From positions 1 through 46,083 of the forward strand of contig CANQYX010000005.1 in assembly GCA_947628205.1 (NCBI GenBank): a DNA stretch of 46,083 bases, written 5' to 3'. This document shows, piece by piece, positions 41,209 through 46,083 of this stretch. The position numbers were made by a program, and so were the translations under genes. Numbering within the stretch: the stretch's first letter is position 1; the number at the start of each line of letters is the position of its first letter. The notes below the pieces were generated by a model. That model was not told the DNA's origin and did not search any database. It was given only the letters and a program-made list of their open reading frames with translations. The stretch comes from an uncultured Clostridia bacterium (GTDB lineage Bacteria; Bacillota; Clostridia; Christensenellales; UBA1242).

Positions 41209-43677
41209 TTATTCTGCTTGTTTAGTTAAAAATGTTAGTTTATCGTTTTTGCAATCCACAAGCAATTGTTGGCCGGCTTTTACTTCGCCTTTAAGCATTT
41301 TGTCTGCTAATTCGTCCTCAATTTTTGTAGTAATTAGGCGGCGAAGTGGGCGCGCGCCAAAGTCATCATTTGTGCCATTTTTAACAAGATAATTTAGTGT
41401 TGCTGGCGTAAATTTTAACTCAACTCCGCTTTGTTTTAAGTTTTTGTTTAAGTCGGCAAGCATTTTCTTTGCAATTTCTTTAAGCACAGGTTGGGAAAGT
41501 TTATTGAATTGCACAATGTTATCTATTCTGTTAATCAATTCCGGCTTGAAATATTTTTTAAGTTCGTCTAACATAACGGTGGATTTATCGTTTTTAGCGT
41601 TATCTCCAAAGCCTAAATTTACATTGGTTTTATTTAATTTATCGCTGCCAATGTTTGACGTCAAAATTATGATTGTGTTTTTAAAACTTACCACTTTGCC
41701 ATGGCTATCTGTCAAGCGGCCGTCATCCAAAATTTGAAGCAGCATATTGAACACTTCTGGGTGAGCCTTTTCAATTTCGTCAAACAATACAACACTATAA
41801 GGTTTACGCCTAACTTGTTCGGTCAACTGGCCGCCATCGTCAAAGCCAACATATCCCGGAGGGCTACCAATCAATTTTGAAACGCTGTGCGCTTCCATAA
41901 ACTCGCTCATGTCAAGGCGGATTATTTTATTTTCATCGTCGAACAACGCCTCGGCAAGTGCCTTGCTAAGTTCGGTTTTGCCCACACCAGTTGGACCTAG
42001 GAACAAGAAACTGCCAATTGGGCGGCGTGGGTCACGTATGCCGATGCGGCTACGTCTGATGGCTTTGGCAACCTTTTCAACTGCCTCATCCTGCCCTTTT
42101 ACGCGCTCGGTTAAAACTTTTTCTAGGTGCAACAATTTTTCAGCCTCGCCCTCAGTTAGTTTTGTAAGTGGAATGTTTGTCCATTTGCTTACAACTTCGG
42201 CAACGTCTTGCTCGCTGATTGTGGCAGTTTGGCTTGCCGAATTTGGCATGGTTTTTTGGCGTTCAATTTCGTCTTTAAGTTTTGAAATTTGGTCGCGCAA
42301 CTTGCTGGCTTTTTCAAAATCCTCTTGGCTTACCGCATCCTCTTTTTCTGCCTCTAATTTGTTAAGTTTTTCTTTTAGCGTTTTAACTTCTGCGCTTTCG
42401 TAATTGCTTTTAACTTTTGCGCGGCTGGATGCCTCGTCAATAAGGTCAATTGCTTTATCTGGCAAGCTGCGGTCTTGAATGTAGCGGTCGCTAAGTTCGG
42501 CGGCGGCTTTTATTGCCTCGTCCGTGATTTTAACCTTGTGGAAGGCCTCGTAACTATCCCTTAGCCCGCGCAAAATTTCGATGGTTTGCTCAACGGTTGG
42601 TGGGTCAATTGTTATTGGCTGAAAGCGGCGTTCAAGCGCTTTATCCTGCTCGATATATTTGCGATATTCGTCCGTGGTGGTTGCGCCGATAGTTTGCATT
42701 TCGCCGCGCGCAAGATATGGTTTTAACATATCTGCCGGGTTGGCCTCGCCCTTTTCGCTGCCAACTTGAGCAAGCGTGTGAATTTCGTCTATAAACACAA
42801 TAATATTTTGGTTGTTGGTTATAAGTTCGATGGCGTTTTTAAGTTTTTCTTCCATGCTGCCGCGATATTTTGTGCCTGCCATAAGTCCGCCAATGTCTAG
42901 GCTATAAATCGTTTTATTTTTTAATAAATTTGGCACATCGCCCGACACAATTCGGCGCGCAAGCCCCTCAACAACGGCGGTTTTGCCCACACCTGCTTCG
43001 CCAATTAAAACTGGGTTATTTTTGGTTTTGCGGCAAAGAATTTCTATCATGCGTTCAATTTCGCTATCTCTGCCTATAATAGGGTCAATTTTGCCATTTT
43101 TTGCGCGCAAAGTAAGGTCGGCGCCCATTTCCAAAAGTTCTTCGGGCAGTTCGGATTTATATATGTCTTGTTTTGGCTTGTTTTGTTGGTTACCCATTGC
43201 ACCAACCTGAACAAAACCATTTGTGTTAAAATCGTTTTGCTGCGTGCTTTGGTTGGGGTTTGCAATTAAACTTATGGCGCGATTGCGCATTTCGTAAACA
43301 TTAAGTTTAAGCGCGCTAGATAAAATGTTTATTGCAAAACTATCGTCTTGACTAAGCAGCGCGACAAGCAGATGTTCGGTTGAAATGTAGGCACTGTGAG
43401 TGCGCTTTGCAACCGAGCCGGCTATGGCAATCAACTCTTTAACGCGCGGAGTGATTTCCACCGTGTTTGAAGGCAAACCTTTGTTGGCAATTTGGTCAAG
43501 AATTTCTTGCACAAGGTCGCTATCCACATGGTATGCCGCCAACAATTTTTTAGATTTGCTTTCAACTTTGGTAAGCGCGTACAAAATGTGTTCGGTGCCA
43601 ACTTCGTTCGTGTAGCGCGAAGCAAATTGGCTGGCAACTTGAATGACTTTATTTGCTAAATCGGTTAAATTAAACAT
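41209..43677 (-). CDS. clpC: AAA+ unfoldase ClpC
   Basis: 822 residues. The N-domain has two Clp repeats ([33 protein letters not shown]). AAA1 has [16 protein letters not shown] and VFIDEIHTL. The ClpC-type middle domain is at about 410-480 ([20 protein letters not shown]), shorter than in ClpB. AAA2 has [20 protein letters not shown] and [19 protein letters not shown]. It feeds unfolded proteins to ClpP. The GGAGAAAAGA ribosome site lies in the end of mcsB, which overlaps by 8 bp. It is last in an operon under CtsR control. Confidence 0.96.
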   Translation of the reverse strand: MFNLTDLANKVIQVASQFASRYTNEVGTEHILYALTKVESKSKKLLAAYHVDSDLVQEILDQIANKGLPSNTVEITPRVKELIAIAGSVAKRTHSAYISTEHLLVALLSQDDSFAINILSSALKLNVYEMRNRAISLIANPNQSTQQNDFNTNGFVQVGAMGNQQNKPKQDIYKSELPEELLEMGADLTLRAKNGKIDPIIGRDSEIERMIEILCRKTKNNPVLIGEAGVGKTAVVEGLARRIVSGDVPNLLKNKTIYSLDIGGLMAGTKYRGSMEEKLKNAIELITNNQNIIVFIDEIHTLAQVGSEKGEANPADMLKPYLARGEMQTIGATTTDEYRKYIEQDKALERRFQPITIDPPTVEQTIEILRGLRDSYEAFHKVKITDEAIKAAAELSDRYIQDRSLPDKAIDLIDEASSRAKVKSNYESAEVKTLKEKLNKLEAEKEDAVSQEDFEKASKLRDQISKLKDEIERQKTMPNSASQTATISEQDVAEVVSKWTNIPLTKLTEGEAEKLLHLEKVLTERVKGQDEAVEKVAKAIRRSRIGIRDPRRPIGSFLFLGPTGVGKTELSKALAEALFDDENKIIRLDMSEFMEAHSVSKLIGSPPGYVGFDDGGQLTEQVRRKPYSVVLFDEIEKAHPEVFNMLLQILDDGRLTDSHGKVVSFKNTIIILTSNIGSDKLNKTNVNLGFGDNAKNDKSTVMLDELKKYFKPELINRIDNIVQFNKLSQPVLKEIAKKMLADLNKNLKQSGVELKFTPATLNYLVKNGTNDDFGARPLRRLITTKIEDELADKMLKGEVKAGQQLLVDCKNDKLTFLTKQAE

Positions 43678-44602
43678 TCTTTTCTCCTTTTTCTTTTAAA
43701 GTTTTTTGCACTTGTTTTGCTAGATCTATCATTTCGGTTTTCGACATAAAATCGCGCTCGGAAATTGATAAGTTTTGAAGTTTGTTTAGCGTTTCGACCG
43801 CTAAATTAACTAATCCTAAATTCAACCCAGTGCGCAAAACTGAAATATGCGTTTTTAACTCGTCATAATTCATTAAATAGGCGGCTTTCAGCACTGCCAG
43901 CGTGCGGTTTGTGCGGTCAATTAACTCCTCGTGGCTGGTTGCATCCAACATTTTTGCGCTTTCCGTTTCAAGGTCTTGAAGTTTGTTGATGGTTTTTTCA
44001 AATTCGTCAAAGATTTCCGCCTCGGTTAAGCCTAAATTGCAAAGAGTTGAAAGCGTGAAAATGTTTTTGTTGTTAGTTGGCGTTAATTGATAGCCCAATT
44101 TGCGCACATTTTGCTTAACTTGTTCTATTTTATTAAGCTCAACAATTGCGCTAAAATCTATGTCGCATTCAAGTTTAATTCCTGCGCCAATTTTGGTTAA
44201 ATCACTCATTAAATAGCCATAATTATCGCTATATGCAAAACTGATTTTATTCGACAGCTCGCGCGCAAGTTCGCTTGCCTTTGTGAAAGCGGATTTATTG
44301 AACCCTTGTGCCACGCCATTTATTGTTAAATGTTCGCCGTCGAACAGCATAACGCACAAATTTTCTTGTTCGCTAAGATAGATGTTGTTGCAACGCGTGT
44401 TAGTAACTAATCGGTTAGTTTTAAGAACTTTTTGTGCATCTAAATTAATTGAACTAAGTTCGGTTAAATTCATTTTGCCTTTCATGGCAGCGGACAATTT
44501 TTCAATTATTTCGTTTTGTTTATCGGCTTCAAGTTTTGGCACAAATTTATAATCTTTCAAGTTTCTAAAAATGCTAACTTTTGTAAAAACCACATTATTC
44601 AT
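43670..44602 (-). CDS. mcsB: McsB-like protein with degenerate kinase site (pseudo-arginine kinase)
   Basis: 310 residues, about 50 fewer than Bacillus McsB, with recognisable guanido-kinase segments: CVMLFDGEHLTIN (VMLNEEDHIRIQ in Bacillus), ISFAYSDNYGYLMSDLTKIGAGIKLE (YLTSCPTNVGTGLRAS) and TNRTLAVLKAAYLMNYDELKTHISVLRTGLNLG. The nucleotide-binding SSRIRLARN is FTKVSIFRN, so two Arg are lost. The active-site Cys is Asp134. The Arg in GLRAS is Lys143. Protein-arginine kinase activity is therefore unlikely. Position between mcsA and clpC is standard, so it may keep an adaptor role. Confidence 0.82.
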   Translation of the reverse strand: MNNVVFTKVSIFRNLKDYKFVPKLEADKQNEIIEKLSAAMKGKMNLTELSSINLDAQKVLKTNRLVTNTRCNNIYLSEQENLCVMLFDGEHLTINGVAQGFNKSAFTKASELARELSNKISFAYSDNYGYLMSDLTKIGAGIKLECDIDFSAIVELNKIEQVKQNVRKLGYQLTPTNNKNIFTLSTLCNLGLTEAEIFDEFEKTINKLQDLETESAKMLDATSHEELIDRTNRTLAVLKAAYLMNYDELKTHISVLRTGLNLGLVNLAVETLNKLQNLSISERDFMSKTEMIDLAKQVQKTLKEKGEKNV

Positions 44603-45092
44603 TTTCTGCCTCCAACTTTTGAATTTGCTTCTTTATCTTGCCCGCATCCTCATATCTTTCTTCGCGCACGGCTGCTTGCATTTCTTGCCTTAAAGCCGCA
44701 ATTTTTTCTGCTTTTGTTTCGGTTTTCTTTTTAGTTTTGGTTGCGGTTGAAATAAGTTCTGGCTTGTGCGTTTCATAAGGGGCAATTCGCTTAACAATTT
44801 TAGAAATTTCATCTCTAAACGCGTCATAACAATTTGGACAGCCTAATTTTGATGTGTTTTTAAATTCACGCAGGCTGGTTTTGCAAACTGGGCAAACAAT
44901 GTCTGCCACCTTTTCAAATGACAAGAAATCGCTGAAAGGTGCGAACATATCATCAAAAATGCTGGTTGGAGCATTGTTAAACACTCCCTCTTTAATTGCG
45001 CACTCGCGGCACAAATTTGTGCTTTGGCTCACTCCATTAACAATTAGTGTTGAGTGATAGACACTTGGTTTTCCACAACGGTCACATTTCAT
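44595..45092 (-). CDS. mcsA: McsA, zinc-finger activator/adaptor of McsB and CtsR control
   Basis: 165 residues from ATG 45092 (GGAG eight bases upstream; a TTG two codons earlier is less likely). Four CxxC pairs are present: CDRC, CREC, CPVC and CPNC. The C-terminal UVR-type motif is LRQEMQAAVREERYEDAGKIKKQI. In Bacillus it activates McsB kinase and guards CtsR. Here the partner looks catalytically dead, so the McsA role may differ. It overlaps mcsB by 8 bp. Confidence 0.93.
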   Translation of the reverse strand: MKCDRCGKPSVYHSTLIVNGVSQSTNLCRECAIKEGVFNNAPTSIFDDMFAPFSDFLSFEKVADIVCPVCKTSLREFKNTSKLGCPNCYDAFRDEISKIVKRIAPYETHKPELISTATKTKKKTETKAEKIAALRQEMQAAVREERYEDAGKIKKQIQKLEAENE

Positions 45093-45130
45093 AATCAATT
45101 CTCCTTTTAATTTTGTTGTTTTTTAATGTT

Positions 45131-45244
45131 GAGATTTTTCGCTATTATCCACTGCGCAAATGCCTGTGAGAACTCGAGATTCTTCGCTTTGCTCAGAATG
45201 ACAGAAGTCATGTTGAGCGAAACGAAGTGAAGTCGAAACATCTC
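45131..45244. repeat. Composite interspersed repeat between ctsR and mcsA
   Basis: The core at 45176-45244 has two inverted halves, GAGATTCTTCGCTTTGCTC..AATGACA and TCATGTTGAGCGAAACG..AACATCTC. A further half copy (GAGATTTTTCGC) starts at 45131. Related halves occur at 28940-28966. It separates the first two genes of the operon by 232 bp, unlike the tight overlaps elsewhere in it. Confidence 0.75.
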
Positions 45245-45324
45245 TTAATTTTTGTTTAATTTTTTAAAATTTCTCGTTTTGCATCATTTTTTGCGTTTTT
45301 TTGCAATTTTTTAATGCATTTTTA

Positions 45325-45786
45325 TCATTTTTGTTTTTGCATCAATTTAATTATAACCTGTTTTAAAATATTGCTACGAATATTATTATCAATATTTATG
45401 GGGTTATTTAGCGCTTTTGCGCTTATTGTGGTTTTAATGAGTTCACACTCGTTTGCAGTTAGCAACTTTCGCTCCGCCATTTGAGTTAAAAGTTGGTTGG
45501 CGTCTGTTAAATTTAGCGGAGTTGCGCACAAATCTAACGCGTTTTTCAAAAAGTTATCGTCATTATCCTTAACGCGTGAAACTTTAATGTACCCCGCGCC
45601 GCCGCGCTGACTTTCCACCACAAAACCGCGATTGATTGTAAAGCGCGTGTTTAGCACATAGTTGATTTGGCTTGGCACGCAGGCAAAGAATTTTGCAAGG
45701 TCGTTACGCGACAACTCAATAAAACTATCGTCGTCCAAACTGGACATTATAAATTCTTCAATTATATCACTTACACTTTTGTTCAC
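45325..45786 (-). CDS. ctsR: Heat-shock repressor CtsR (GTG start)
   Basis: 153 residues from GTG 45786, chosen because GGAG lies seven bases upstream and homologues start close to the SDIIEEF segment. The winged HTH has LSRNDLAKFFACVPSQINYVLNTRFTINRGFVVESQ. The wing reads RGGAGYIKV, where most CtsR proteins have RGGGGY, the tetraglycine heat-sensing loop. It represses its own operon and other clp genes at low temperature. Its operator is at 45872-45888. Confidence 0.95.
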   Translation of the reverse strand: MNKSVSDIIEEFIMSSLDDDSFIELSRNDLAKFFACVPSQINYVLNTRFTINRGFVVESQRGGAGYIKVSRVKDNDDNFLKNALDLCATPLNLTDANQLLTQMAERKLLTANECELIKTTISAKALNNPINIDNNIRSNILKQVIIKLMQKQK

Positions 45787-45825
45787 ATTTGTTCTCCTTT
45801 TAAGAAAGCTTTTAAAATTATTAAT

Positions 45826-45871
45826 TGTCATTGCGAGGTGGTTTGACCATCAAACCGCCGTGGCAATCTCA
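45826..45871. repeat. Interspersed palindromic repeat in the ctsR leader
   Basis: TGTCATTGCGAGG ... CGTGGCAATCTCA with an inner hairpin GGTGGTTTGA-TCAAACCGCC (45837-45859, ten pairs with one G-T). It matches one half of the element at 26366-26471. It ends on the base next to the CtsR operator and would be transcribed as part of the ctsR 5' leader. Confidence 0.8.
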
Positions 45872-45888
45872 TTTGACTTTCTTTGACT
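45872..45888 (-). promoter_or_regulatory. CtsR operator
   Basis: On the minus strand AGTCAAA-GAA-AGTCAAA, a perfect match to the CtsR heptad repeat RGTCAAA-NAN-RGTCAAA. It covers the region just downstream of the predicted transcription start. Confidence 0.92.
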
Positions 45889-45897
45889 TTCGCCCTT

Positions 45898-45926
45898 ATT
45901 CTATCACTTAAAAATTGCAATGTCAA
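45898..45926 (-). promoter_or_regulatory. Sigma-A promoter of the ctsR operon
   Basis: Minus strand TTGACA (45921-45926), 17 bp, TAGAAT (45898-45903) with TG one base before it. The start is expected near 45891, giving a leader of about 105 nt. Confidence 0.85.
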
Positions 45927-45953
45927 GCATTTTTGCCAAATTTTTAAAAATTT

Positions 45954-45980
45954 TTAGCAAACTTTTTATTAGAGTGCTAA
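45954..45980. promoter_or_regulatory. CIRCE-like HrcA operator
   Basis: TTAGCAAAC-N9-GAGTGCTAA: the right arm is perfect, the left arm matches TTAGCACTC at 7 of 9 positions, and the 9-bp spacing is exact. It lies 28 bp upstream of the -35 box of the ctsR promoter. Confidence 0.75.
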
Positions 45981-46018
45981 TTTTACTTACAAAAATGAAT
46001 ATATGAAATAATAAAAAT

Positions 46019-46042
46019 CCACCAGCCTAGCTGGTGGTTTTT
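46019..46042. terminator. Bidirectional terminator near the right edge
   Basis: CCACCAGC, loop CTA, GCTGGTGG followed by TTTTT on the plus strand and by ATTTTT on the minus strand. It probably ends a gene outside the window. Confidence 0.75.
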
Positions 46043-46083
46043 CATATAACGGGTAAAACCCTATTTCACTAGCAGCACGCAAG

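Noticed and set aside
41909..42403. Open frame of 164 codons opposite clpC
   Set aside because: Ser/Leu-rich antisense shadow of a conserved gene, without ribosome site or promoter.
45787..45831. N-terminal extension of ctsR to 45831
   Set aside because: The ribosome site GGAG lies within this extension, seven bases before the GTG chosen, and the repeat element begins in it.
45988..46083. Open frame on the minus strand running from the right edge through the hairpin at 46019
   Set aside because: It translates through a clear terminator and shows no protein-family features.
1..46083. tRNA, rRNA, prophage or insertion-sequence genes
   Set aside because: No cloverleaf-type sequences with TTCGANTC arms and CCA-type ends, no rRNA-like conserved blocks and no transposase, integrase or phage structural frames were seen on reading both strands.

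Overview
The window comes from an AT-rich, low-GC Gram-positive chromosome, most likely an uncultured spore-forming member of the Clostridia (Bacillota). Evidence for this is the ctsR-mcsA-mcsB-clpC heat-shock operon, the sporulation-associated yqfC, yqfD and ylmC/ymxH genes, pyruvate phosphate dikinase, the dnaG-rpoD order, a SipW-type signal peptidase and the yqzL-recO pair. TGA is used as a stop (for example rpoD), so the standard bacterial code applies. Almost all of the window is core chromosomal sequence. I see no rRNA, tRNA, CRISPR array, prophage or intact insertion sequence.

Layout. 1-2.4 kb: edge-truncated HAD phosphatase, lytic transglycosylase, YkvI-like membrane protein. 2.4-6.6 kb (minus): dnaG, an orphan sigma-region-2-like gene, rpoD and a zinc-ribbon coiled-coil protein, overlapping by a few bases each. 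6.7-10.6 kb (minus): two unknown genes, the first apparently starting at ATA, and ppdK. 10.7-14.5 kb (minus): an export cluster of two secreted camelysin/TasA-like paralogues, a membrane-anchored relative and a SipW-like signal peptidase with a long basic cytosolic tail; the first gene has a leader of about 200 nt with four hairpins. 14.5-19.4 kb (minus): a compressed version of the Bacillota yqfC-yqfD-ybeY-era-yqzL-recO cluster with YbeY and Era fused, plus ylmC/ymxH. 19.4-24.2 kb (minus): GNAT, parC, parE. 24.5-28.9 kb: an unknown coiled-coil gene, ddl, an alpha/beta hydrolase and a membrane-anchored MurF. 29-31.7 kb (minus): pyrimidine-nucleoside phosphorylase, tsaE and a TsaB-RimI fusion. 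31.9-36.7 kb: membrane protein, cysteine desulfurase, DUF3343, nth, obg, yhbY. 36.8-41 kb: a Pro/Gly/Asn-rich coat-like protein, a small Gln/Asn-rich protein, an intracellular subtilase, an ABC ATPase lacking every catalytic motif, and an unknown gene. 41.2-46 kb (minus): clpC, a degenerate mcsB, mcsA and ctsR behind a promoter carrying both a CtsR operator and a CIRCE element.

The most interesting signals are: (1) the SipW/camelysin export cluster and its structured leader, part of which recurs almost exactly upstream of parE; (2) two classes of apparently leaderless genes, one with sigma-A-like promoters whose predicted +1 falls on the start codon (nth, pyrimidine phosphorylase, ABC gene, recO, slt), the other with CATA exactly 13 nt before the ATG (seven genes, two of them sporulation genes); (3) two apparently dead enzymes kept as intact reading frames (ABC ATPase and McsB); (4) the orphan sigma-region-2 protein inside the dnaG-rpoD operon; (5) several fusions (YbeY-Era, TsaB-RimI, membrane-MurF). 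All functional calls rest on motif reading and gene order; no database search was possible.
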